Below, one piece after another: positions 57,136-64,000 of a DNA stretch of 64,000 nt. A model generated the notes under the pieces. It ran no database searches. It was not told the DNA's origin and saw nothing but the letters and a program-made list of their open reading frames with translations. The DNA comes from Methanococcus voltae PS (lineage in GTDB: Archaea; AGJL01; Methanococci; Methanococcales; Methanococcaceae), in assembly GCF_024807035.1 (NCBI RefSeq), contig NZ_JANUCQ010000001.1, positions 433,990 to 497,989 of the forward strand. Reading direction: 5' to 3'. A program made the translations under genes and the position numbers. Each line of letters begins with the position of its first letter. Position 1 is the first letter of the stretch.

Positions 57136-57792
57136 ATGGCAGACGATAACCTATTAACATCGTTGGACACCTACTTAGCATCAGGTATCCACATCGGTAC
57201 ACAGCAAAAAACCGAAGACATGAGAAGATTTATCTACAGAGTTAGAGCTGACGGTTTATATGTATTAGACGTTAGGAAAACTGATGAAAGATTAAGATTA
57301 GCTGCAAAATTCTTATCAAACTATGAACCAGAACAAATTTTAGCTGTTTCAAGAAGAGTTTATACAGTAGGACCATTAGAAAAATTCGGTAAAACAACAG
57401 GAATCAAAACACTCGCAGGTAGATTTGTGCCAGGTACATTAACAAACCCTGCATCAAGAAAGTTCATGGAACCAGAAGTTTTATTCTTAAGTGACCCTAG
57501 AGTAGACAAACAAGCATTAAAAGAAGCTATTGAAGTTGGAATACCTATTGTAGGTATGTGTGACACAGAACACTTAACCTCACACATTGACTTTATCATC
57601 CCTACAAACAACAAAGGTAGAAAGTCAGTATCTTTAATGTACTACTTAATCGCAAGAGAATACATGAAAAACAGAGGATTAATTGGTGACGAAGTACCAT
57701 TTAAATATGATGACTTCTTAGAAAAATCAATGAATACCAAAGTTAAAATGAAAAAGAGACCACATAGAAGACAAAACAGAAGAAGAAGATAA
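57136..57792 (+). CDS. rps2: 30S ribosomal protein S2 (uS2)
   Basis: Small-subunit protein at the head/body interface. The 218-residue product has [48 protein letters not shown] and [12 protein letters not shown], with the basic archaeal tail ([13 protein letters not shown]). ATG 57136 is preceded by TTGGAGG, a strong ribosome site. Codon use is like other highly expressed genes here. Downstream by 118 bp lies a zinc-finger gene on the same strand. Confidence 0.97.
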   Translation: MADDNLLTSLDTYLASGIHIGTQQKTEDMRRFIYRVRADGLYVLDVRKTDERLRLAAKFLSNYEPEQILAVSRRVYTVGPLEKFGKTTGIKTLAGRFVPGTLTNPASRKFMEPEVLFLSDPRVDKQALKEAIEVGIPIVGMCDTEHLTSHIDFIIPTNNKGRKSVSLMYYLIAREYMKNRGLIGDEVPFKYDDFLEKSMNTKVKMKKRPHRRQNRRRR

Positions 57793-57910
57793 TTAATAAA
57801 CACTATTAATAAAAACTATTAATATTGTCAATTAACAATCTAACTAATTATCAATCAAGTAATAAAGTATTACAAAATATCATACTTATATAAATAGAAA
57901 CAGTGGTAAA

Positions 57911-58579
57911 ATGAGCGAGAACCAGAACAAAACTTACGAAAATGAATACGACGATGAATGCGAAACATTTGAAGAGCAGTTATATTTTGAATGTCCTGCA
58001 TGCAATGATATTACTCCTCACGATTTAATCAAAAAAGTTGAATCAAAAAAACTTTTGAGATATACGGTAAAATGCCAAGATTGTGGAAATGTGCACAACA
58101 TCGAAAAAAGATGTAAACTACAACATATTAAGGTTGTAGTCAGTAGATATAACCAATCTGAACAATTCACTATCGATATTCCTGACGATGAAAAGTTGAG
58201 CGTTGGCGACACAATTGAAGTAAAAGGCGAGAATGTTGAAATAACTAGTGTAGAACTTGAAGGTTCAAGAAGAGTGGAATCTGCATTTGCAAAAGACATT
58301 AAAATGATATGGGCTAAATCTTTAGACGTTCCTAAAAAAGTCAATATTTCTGTTAGTGCTGGTGGAATAACCCGTTCTTTTAGCGTTTTAGTTTCACATA
58401 ATCAGGCTTTTGAGGAAGACCAGGTATATAGGGCAGGTGAACTGTTTTTCAGGATAAAGAGAATAAAAACAGAAAAAGGATATTTCACCAGAGAAGTTGC
58501 AAGGAAAATCGTGAGAATTTACTCGGAACCTGTAAGTCCTATGAGGGATTTCATTGATTTAACCGATTATGTAATTTAA
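57911..58579 (+). CDS. HVO_0476 family zinc finger protein
   Basis: A conserved archaeal protein of unknown role. The N-terminal zinc ribbon has ECPACNDITPH and KCQDCGNVHNI. Downstream are beta-rich segments (VSRYNQSEQFTIDIPDDEKL; VGDTIEVKGENVEITSVEL), a basic middle part and an RIKRIKTEKGYFTREVARK region, which suggests RNA or ribosome contact. Its position between two ribosomal protein genes agrees with that. SD GTGGTAAA precedes ATG. 222 residues. The name follows the Haloferax family; function is not known. Confidence 0.85.
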   Translation: MSENQNKTYENEYDDECETFEEQLYFECPACNDITPHDLIKKVESKKLLRYTVKCQDCGNVHNIEKRCKLQHIKVVVSRYNQSEQFTIDIPDDEKLSVGDTIEVKGENVEITSVELEGSRRVESAFAKDIKMIWAKSLDVPKKVNISVSAGGITRSFSVLVSHNQAFEEDQVYRAGELFFRIKRIKTEKGYFTREVARKIVRIYSEPVSPMRDFIDLTDYVI

Positions 58580-58766
58580 TTATTATAATATAATTAAATA
58601 TATTGGATTATAAGTAATGATTATAAGTAATAATTACTACTAACGATTAATATCAATAAATAATATGATTTAAAATTTCATTTAATTCATTTTAACTTAT
58701 AACGAAATACGAAACATGAGATATTCATTGAATTCAAAAATCAGAATTCATATTTGAGGTGTAACC

Positions 58767-59435
58767 ATGGCAAGAATGAAAGCAAGGTCAACCAAAGGAA
58801 AAAGAATGACCAGAGATACTTGGAAAACCAAAGTATGGTATAATATTGTTGCTCCTAAATCCTTTGGAGGGGCAGAAATAGGACAAACACCTGCAAACGA
58901 CCCAGCAGGTTTAATCGGTAGAGTTTCAGAAATCAGCTTAAAAGATTTAACAAACGACCACTCAAAACACTCAATCAGAATGCAGTTCAAAGTTGATTCA
59001 GTAAGTGGTAAAAACGCTGTTACTCAATTTGTAGGTCACGACACTACAAGAGAATACTTGAAATCACAAGTTAGAAGAAGAAGAAGCAAAATTACAACAA
59101 TCATTGATGTAAGAACAAAAGATGGCTTCAAATTAAGAGTTAAAGCTTTAGTTTTAACAGCTGTTAGAGCAAGAGACCACCACAAAACAGAAATCAGATT
59201 AAAAACAGAACAAATCATCAGAGACATGTCAAAAGAATTGACTTTCCCTGAATTCGTTCACGCTATGTTAATGGGAGCTATGGGTTCAAAAATCTACGGC
59301 GAATGTAAAAAATTATTCCCATTAAGAAGAGTAGAAGTTTACAAATCAGATGTTATGGAAAAAGGTGTATTAGCACCAGTCGCTGAAGAAAAAGCTGAAG
59401 AAGAAAAAACAGAAGCTAAAACTGAAGCGCAATAA
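58767..59435 (+). CDS. rps3ae: 30S ribosomal protein S3Ae (eS1)
   Basis: Archaeal/eukaryotic small-subunit protein near the mRNA exit. Visible: KRMTRDTWKTKVWYNIVAPK, the FGGAEIGQTPANDP segment, HSIRMQFKVDSVSGKNAV and KLRVKALVLTAVRARDHHKT. The C-terminus ends in an Ala/Glu/Lys-rich tail. Length 222. SD GAGGTG lies 6 nt before ATG. High-expression codon use, like rps2 two genes upstream. Confidence 0.97.
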   Translation: MARMKARSTKGKRMTRDTWKTKVWYNIVAPKSFGGAEIGQTPANDPAGLIGRVSEISLKDLTNDHSKHSIRMQFKVDSVSGKNAVTQFVGHDTTREYLKSQVRRRRSKITTIIDVRTKDGFKLRVKALVLTAVRARDHHKTEIRLKTEQIIRDMSKELTFPEFVHAMLMGAMGSKIYGECKKLFPLRRVEVYKSDVMEKGVLAPVAEEKAEEEKTEAKTEAQ

Positions 59436-59462
59436 GATTTTAACATTTAAAGTCTAAATTTT

Positions 59463-59484
59463 AAAATCTTATCTTATTTTTTTT
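59463..59484 (+). terminator. oligo-T terminator after rps3ae
   Basis: A T8 tract at 59477-59484 about 45 bp after the stop codon, in the convergent gap with the MBL gene. Confidence 0.55.
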
Positions 59485-59570
59485 AAAAACAATTAGTAAT
59501 ATAAAGTAAAATAAAATATATAATAAAAATAAGAATAAAAGCTTTTTTTAAAATTAATCAATCAAAAATC

Positions 59571-60422
59571 TTAAAATTCTAAAACTGTACCTGCAGATAA
59601 TTCTTTTAATGGATTTTCTTGTGCAAGTCTAATTTTTGAATTTAAATCCGTGCAATGGCAAGCATATAGTGATTGCAAATTTAAACTTTTCAAATAGTCG
59701 CAGGTTTTAGTGATTCTATCTTCTGAAGGCTCTATTAAGTGAAAGCCACCAATTGCACTACTAACGGGATAATCTCCGATTAACTTTTTTGCCATTTCGG
59801 TGGTGTTACAGATGCCAGAGTGTGCACAACCAGTGATTATAACCAATTCTTTTTTATCATCATCACCTTTAATGTATGCAAGGGAGCTATCATCTACTAA
59901 ATAATCGTCTACATATACATTATTGCCATTTTCATCTTTAACAAGTTTTTTATAAGGGTCTACAGTTTCAAAATCGTTATTCCTTTCAATTTCCCCTAAA
60001 AAATAAAAATTTTCAGTTATTTTTTGCATTTTTTTAGATAATTGTACGTTAAAAGCTTTTTTAATATCTTTTATATCTACGGTGCAACCAATTTCTTCGC
60101 TTCCTTTAAATTTCCTATCAAATACTGCGTCATGAGCAATTAATACAGGTTTTTGTTTTTTAGTTCTAAATTCGCTCATGTATTCGATTAAATATTTTAA
60201 ACCACCGGTGTGGTCATTGTGACCGTGAGATAATACCAAGTAATCGATATTGGCTATATTAATACCTAATTCTTCGGCATTTTCTATAAATAAATCTGAA
60301 AATCCAGTATCGTGTAAAATTTGTTTATCGTCAACTTCAATAAATTGGGATAATCCGTGCTCCCCACATATATCCCTACTTAATAGTTGGGCATTATTAT
60401 CTACTAAAACAGTTAATTTCAT
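59571..60422 (-). CDS. MBL-fold metallo-hydrolase (dihydropterin ribofuranosyl-aminobenzene phosphate synthase-like)
   Basis: Metallo-beta-lactamase fold protein of 283 residues with the metal motif SHGHNDHTGGLKY, HDTGFSD before it, GCAHSGICNTTEMA and a final ACHCTD. It is of the class typified by MJ0301 (7,8-dihydropterin-6-methyl-4-(beta-D-ribofuranosyl)-aminobenzene-5'-phosphate synthase in tetrahydromethanopterin synthesis). That assignment comes from family likeness; the actual reaction is unproven. Ribosome site GAGGATA precedes ATG. Convergent with rps3ae. Confidence 0.75.
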   Translation of the reverse strand: MKLTVLVDNNAQLLSRDICGEHGLSQFIEVDDKQILHDTGFSDLFIENAEELGINIANIDYLVLSHGHNDHTGGLKYLIEYMSEFRTKKQKPVLIAHDAVFDRKFKGSEEIGCTVDIKDIKKAFNVQLSKKMQKITENFYFLGEIERNNDFETVDPYKKLVKDENGNNVYVDDYLVDDSSLAYIKGDDDKKELVIITGCAHSGICNTTEMAKKLIGDYPVSSAIGGFHLIEPSEDRITKTCDYLKSLNLQSLYACHCTDLNSKIRLAQENPLKELSAGTVLEF

Positions 60423-60547
60423 ATTTTTATCCTCATTATTTTATTAATTTAGTCAATTATTCAATATTACCTATTTCCCACATATGATATAAATGTGATA
60501 GAATTATGTTAAAATACAATATACCTCACAAACAACATACACAAAAA

Positions 60548-60556
60548 TTTTATATA
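60548..60556 (+). promoter_or_regulatory. TATA box candidate for the small TPR gene
   Basis: ATTTTATATAGTC, about 140 bp before the start codon; leader prediction about 110 nt. Confidence 0.35.
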
Positions 60557-60697
60557 GTCTCATAAGGCATAATTAGACTTAACAATATATATCAACAATA
60601 TTACAACAATATCATTATAACGTCATGTCATAAAATCGAGCCCAAATATACGTTTATTATAGATTTTGTGTATATTTATATTGTCCCAGGTGTTAAT

Positions 60698-61036
60698 ATG
60701 GAAGATACAGTAGTAAATTGGTTTGAAGAAGGAATTTTGAATTGTAACTCAAATAAACCGGATTACGAAAAGGCTTTAATCTGCTTTAAAAGAGTAATTT
60801 CTTCAAGAAAAATGGCTGAAAGTGAATACGAAATATGGAATCTTATGTCTTCAATATATCATGAGTTAGGAAAGGACAAACTCGCAATGCAATGTATCAA
60901 AAACGCATTAGACCTTGCCCCTGAAAATTCCAAACTATGGATACAAAAAGCACAATTATTGCAAGATGATGACCCTGAAGAAGCCAAAAACTGTTTTAAA
61001 AAAGCTCTAGAACTTTCAGAAGTTCTTGAAATATAA
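60698..61036 (+). CDS. small TPR-repeat protein
   Basis: A 112-residue soluble protein built of about two and a half tetratricopeptide repeats: YEKALICFKRVISSRKMAES, YEIWNLMSSIYHELGKDKLA, MQCIKNALDLAPENSKLWIQ and AKNCFKKALELSE. Such repeats bind protein partners. ATG 60698 is set by AGGTG 7 nt upstream; a GTG at 60668 lacks one. It precedes a second, larger TPR gene and a flippase on the same strand, so a shared role at the envelope is possible. No other domain. Confidence 0.85.
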   Translation: MEDTVVNWFEEGILNCNSNKPDYEKALICFKRVISSRKMAESEYEIWNLMSSIYHELGKDKLAMQCIKNALDLAPENSKLWIQKAQLLQDDDPEEAKNCFKKALELSEVLEI

Positions 61037-61198
61037 TAAATTTATTTATTTCTTTAAATTATTTTGATTATATATTATTTTATATTATTTTATATTATTA
61101 CATATTATTTTATTTTTCTTTTTATTTATTAGTATATCGATATATTAATTTATTTAATTTAATAGATTAAGATAGTTACCTCACGTATTATATAAAAT

Positions 61199-61208
61199 AT
61201 TTTATATA
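61199..61208 (+). promoter_or_regulatory. TATA box candidate for the large TPR gene
   Basis: TTTTATATAC in a TATAAAATATTTTATATACTATC context, about 85 bp before ATG. Confidence 0.35.
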
Positions 61209-61291
61209 CTATCATGGCTATAATTATTATGTCTATATATGCCCATCATAAAGTGGCACCTATAAATGAGAGCATAGTGGGAGTGAGTTAA

Positions 61292-62797
61292 ATGCCCTCG
61301 AATCAACAAACTTATAAGTTATATGTTCAAGGAATCGCGTATTACAATGATAGAAAGTATTCAAATGCAATTGGTTACTTTAAAAGGATATTAAGGATAA
61401 ATTCAAGTGATTTTTTAGCACTTTTCGGCATGTGTTTGGTATATACTGCAATTGAAGACTATGAGGTTGCACTCGATTACGCAAATAAATGTTTGTATCA
61501 CAATTCTCAATACCAGCCCGCAATAATATATAAAAATAAGCTGGGAAAAAAGATTGAAACATCAAATATGGAAAAATACGAACGTTGGAGTAAATTGGGG
61601 CTTAAATATTACAAAGATAAAAACTATTTAAAATCTCATTACTATTACGAAAAAGCTTACGTATGCAATCCAAATTCAAAAATTGCATTAAAAAATTTAA
61701 AATTTGTTCAAAATCTTTTAAAATCACGATTACCGTACGAGTGGAACGCAAAAGCACTCGAGTTTTACAAGCAAAGACAGTATGAAAAAGCTAGAGTATG
61801 TTTAAAACATGCTTTGTCATTAAACCCTAATTCTCAATCAATAAAAAATAATATTGTTAAAATTTCTAAAATTATAGATTCTAGAAAGGCAAAAGCCTTG
61901 GAACTTAATAGGGAACTCAAATCAGTCGAAAATATGACTGAAACTAGTGTTAACCCAAATAATGGTAATATTATCAGTATTAGTAATAATGAACATGATA
62001 AAGATTGTGAGGATATAAAGTCTAACACAGAATATATGGAATTAAATAATTTAATAAATAATTTAATCTATGATACCTTAGAAACACAAATAGATTTTGA
62101 AGAAAAGATTACTGAAAATGTGGAACCTATAGACGTAGGGGAAATTGATATCAACTATACCGAGGATAGTATTAGTATAGAAATTGAAAATAATAATATT
62201 AAAAATATTAAAAATAATATTGGTATTAATGGTAGTAATACAGATAATTTAAATAAATCAGATTCTGAATCTTTTATCAAAAAAGAAGAATTAGAAAAGG
62301 AAAAATTAAAAGAAAAAGAAGAAAAAGAAGAAAAAGAAGAAAAAGAAGAAAAAGAAGAAAAAGAAGAAGAACTTAAAAAAGCTTCCAATGATACAGAACT
62401 TGAAAATAATAATATAAATAATAATAAAAAAACCAAAGAAAATAAAATTAGAAGAGATTTAATACCTTTTAACACAGATATGGGTGTAGATTTATCAAAA
62501 TTACCCGGAAATACTAGAAGAAATAAAAATGTAACTACCTATAAAGACTCATATAGTAGCCCTTATGAAAACATATATAAAAATAAAGAGTCTTTTGGAA
62601 AACAAGGACATGAACTCGAATACGAACACCATGATTCAAATGAGGACAATTTAATGGTGGTAAATTTAAATAATGAAGAAGTTCAAAAAAATAATAACAA
62701 GAATAAACTTCCTAAAAATAATTATGAAGATGATAAAGATAAATTTGAATACTATATTGATGATGTCTATGAAGATTACGAAGAACCAATATTCTAA
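61292..62797 (+). CDS. large TPR protein with disordered charged C-terminal half
   Basis: A 501-residue protein. Residues 1-210 are four or five tetratricopeptide repeats (GIAYYNDRKYSNAIGYFKRI, YEVALDYANKCLYHN, YYKDKNYLKSHYYYEKAY, FYKQRQYEKARVCLKHALSL). From about 215 to the end it is Asn-, Glu-, Lys- and Ser-rich with no predicted fold, including a perfect EKE repeat from 9-bp DNA copies (62308-62371). No signal peptide or membrane helix. Ribosome site GGGAGTGA precedes ATG. The final 29-38 bp overlap the start of the flippase gene, suggesting translational coupling. Confidence 0.82.
   Translation: MPSNQQTYKLYVQGIAYYNDRKYSNAIGYFKRILRINSSDFLALFGMCLVYTAIEDYEVALDYANKCLYHNSQYQPAIIYKNKLGKKIETSNMEKYERWSKLGLKYYKDKNYLKSHYYYEKAYVCNPNSKIALKNLKFVQNLLKSRLPYEWNAKALEFYKQRQYEKARVCLKHALSLNPNSQSIKNNIVKISKIIDSRKAKALELNRELKSVENMTETSVNPNNGNIISISNNEHDKDCEDIKSNTEYMELNNLINNLIYDTLETQIDFEEKITENVEPIDVGEIDINYTEDSISIEIENNNIKNIKNNIGINGSNTDNLNKSDSESFIKKEELEKEKLKEKEEKEEKEEKEEKEEKEEELKKASNDTELENNNINNNKKTKENKIRRDLIPFNTDMGVDLSKLPGNTRRNKNVTTYKDSYSSPYENIYKNKESFGKQGHELEYEHHDSNEDNLMVVNLNNEEVQKNNNKNKLPKNNYEDDKDKFEYYIDDVYEDYEEPIF
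62308..62371 (+). repeat. 9-bp in-frame repeat GAAAAAGAA in the large TPR gene
   Basis: About six copies, encoding Glu-Lys-Glu triplets. Frame is kept, so copy-number change would lengthen or shorten the charged linker. Confidence 0.75.
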
Positions 62798-64000
62798 AAA
62801 TAAATTAAAAAGACTTAAGCAGATTAAAAATTCAGAAGATAATCTTTTTAAAGATAGTTTTTATATGATATTGTCAAATCTCTACTCAAAATTAATTCTA
62901 TACTTATTTTTTTGGTTAATCCCTTTTATCGTTGGTACAGAAGGTTTTGGTATCATTAGGGGTTTATTACCTATTGCTGACACGATTGTAATCTTTTTTT
63001 GCTCGGGAATCCCTCCTGCAATGGCTAAATTTATATCTGAAAATAAATCAAAGACACAATTGGAAAAAATACAGCAGGAAAAACTTAATAAAACCGATTT
63101 TACAAATTTAAATGACGCAAATAATGAAAATAATCTTTGGGAATTTGATATATTAAAGTATATGGTTTTATTTTCCTTTGTTGGGGCTTTATTTGCAATT
63201 TCTTTGAAATACATATTAGGTGGGGATTATTCAACATTACCTGATATTTATTACTATGCGATAGCTTTATCTATACCCTTTTCAGCTATTATATCATGGT
63301 CAAGGGGTATATTACAAGGTAATTTAAAAATAAGGCAATTATCGCTAACATGGGTGTTAGAACATACTTCAAAAGTTATATTTTTAATACCTTTGGCGTT
63401 ATTTTTTGGTGTAACTGGGGCTTTGTTGTCGATTTCTGTAGGTTACCTATTAGGTGGTCTTTTAGGGCTCTATATAATTTTTAAATATATACCTCGTTAC
63501 AAAAATAAAAAATCAGAAATAATTTCAACATCTGATTTAAAATTAAATAATGAAATTTCCAATACCTTAGTACGTAAAGTAATGATTTACGCCTTACCAA
63601 TAGCTTTAACAGCTACTTCATATCGTTTATTAAATGATTTGGATAGTATATTCATAATGAGTATGTTAGGCGGTTACGATAATGGTTTATACGGTTATGC
63701 GTCATTAATTTCTAAGCTACTATTCTTATTTGCAGCATCTATTTCAACAGTACTAATTCCAAGAATAGCTAAATCTAATTCAGAAAATTTAAATGAAAAT
63801 AATTCGAAAGATTCGAAGATATTAAAAGGTTCAAAAGCTTTAAATTATTTAAAAAAATCCATATTATTGAATTTTATAATATTACTGCCGTTATTGACAA
63901 TTTTCGTAATATTTGCAAATGATATTTTGAAATTATCTTTTGGAGTTTCAAATATTGACGTTTCAAATAGTTTGATAATATTGTCATTTTCTGCGTCAGT
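62760..64000 (+). CDS. polysaccharide/oligosaccharide flippase, MOP superfamily (partial, cut by window end)
   Basis: Membrane transporter for lipid-linked glycans. The frame is open from ATG 62760 (62763 and 62769 are also in-frame ATGs) to the end of the window, at least 413 codons. After a basic N-terminal stretch there are hydrophobic helices beginning LYSKLILYLFFWLIPFIVG, then EGFGIIRGLLP, FFCSGIPPAMAKFIS, a polar Asn-rich loop, WSRGILQGNLKIRQLS and further helices, matching the Wzx/RfbX pattern. The gene starts inside the end of the large TPR gene. Likely used for S-layer or archaellin N-glycan export; substrate unknown. Confidence 0.85.
   Translation, partial: MMSMKITKNQYSKNKLKRLKQIKNSEDNLFKDSFYMILSNLYSKLILYLFFWLIPFIVGTEGFGIIRGLLPIADTIVIFFCSGIPPAMAKFISENKSKTQLEKIQQEKLNKTDFTNLNDANNENNLWEFDILKYMVLFSFVGALFAISLKYILGGDYSTLPDIYYYAIALSIPFSAIISWSRGILQGNLKIRQLSLTWVLEHTSKVIFLIPLALFFGVTGALLSISVGYLLGGLLGLYIIFKYIPRYKNKKSEIISTSDLKLNNEISNTLVRKVMIYALPIALTATSYRLLNDLDSIFIMSMLGGYDNGLYGYASLISKLLFLFAASISTVLIPRIAKSNSENLNENNSKDSKILKGSKALNYLKKSILLNFIILLPLLTIFVIFANDILKLSFGVSNIDVSNSLIILSFSAS

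Noticed and set aside
1-64000. tRNA, rRNA, 7S or RNase P RNA genes
   Set aside because: These would show as GC-rich islands with recognisable T-loop or conserved cores; I saw none on either strand by reading, though a covariance-model search was not possible.
1-64000. Insertion sequences, prophage or integrated plasmid
   Set aside because: No transposase, integrase or recombinase-like protein and no terminal inverted repeats with target duplications were seen.

Overview
The window is archaeal chromosome from a methanogen of the genus Methanococcus, most like M. voltae. The methanogen and archaeal markers are methyl-CoM reductase component A2 (AtwA), an F420-hydrogenase-type maturation protease, an HcgF-like protein of the FeGP cofactor pathway, archaeal RNase P subunit 4, SRP19, aRF1, TrmY, Hef, archaeal S2 and S3Ae, and the archaeal chemotaxis adaptor CheF. 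The DNA is extremely AT-rich, especially between genes. Starts are marked by GGTGA-type Shine-Dalgarno (SD) sites 4-8 nt upstream, and TTG starts with good SD sites are frequent. The species assignment is inference.

Layout. 0.1-4.9 kb: rtcB, archaetidylserine synthase, apt and a DUF373 membrane protein. 4.9-18.6 kb: a nearly complete chemotaxis locus on the minus strand, read as cheW, cheB-cheA, cheD, one chemoreceptor, cheF, cheY, two cheC paralogues and cheR. An HcgF-like gene lies inside it on the plus strand. 18.8-24 kb: trmY, dapB, a coiled-coil orphan, pyrK and S-adenosylhomocysteine hydrolase. 24.3-34.8 kb: rnp4, asnB, dapF, DUF371, aroD, hef, aroC, a small membrane protein, the small subunit of the phosphomevalonate dehydratase (AcnX) family and a hydrogenase maturation protease. 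35-43.6 kb: RecJ-like nuclease, sucC, a DegT-type aminotransferase, valS, and a four-CBS protein with a probable ribosome-hibernation (HPF-like) C-terminal domain. 44-49.8 kb: small proteins, aspartate dehydrogenase, an MJ1244-like protein, DUF134 and atwA.

49.9-51.8 kb: two small winged-helix regulators flank a gap of almost 1.2 kb. That gap holds a self-contained candidate small-RNA unit (TATA box, two hairpins, T7 tract) and a long palindrome just upstream of the TATA box of the first regulator. 52-64 kb: SRP19, CorA, aRF1, a coiled-coil protein, ribosomal proteins S2 and S3Ae around a zinc-finger protein, an MBL-fold hydrolase, two TPR proteins and the start of a polysaccharide flippase that runs off the window.

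How it works together. The che genes form a full excitation/adaptation circuit: receptor, CheW, CheA, CheY, CheF to the archaellum motor, with CheR/CheB/CheD/CheC adaptation. The receptor has almost no extracellular part, CheA appears to carry two P2-like CheY-binding domains in tandem, and CheR has a basic tail of about 235 residues. Scattered biosynthetic genes serve lysine (dapB, dapF), aromatics (aroD, aroC), pyrimidines (pyrK), NAD (aspartate dehydrogenase), isoprenoids (AcnX small subunit) and methanogenesis (atwA, hcgF-like, maturation protease).

Many intergenic gaps carry private short tandem repeats with units of 9-16 bp, each different. Some are T-rich just past stop codons and look like multi-copy archaeal terminators. 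I found no tRNA, rRNA, CRISPR array, insertion sequence or prophage.
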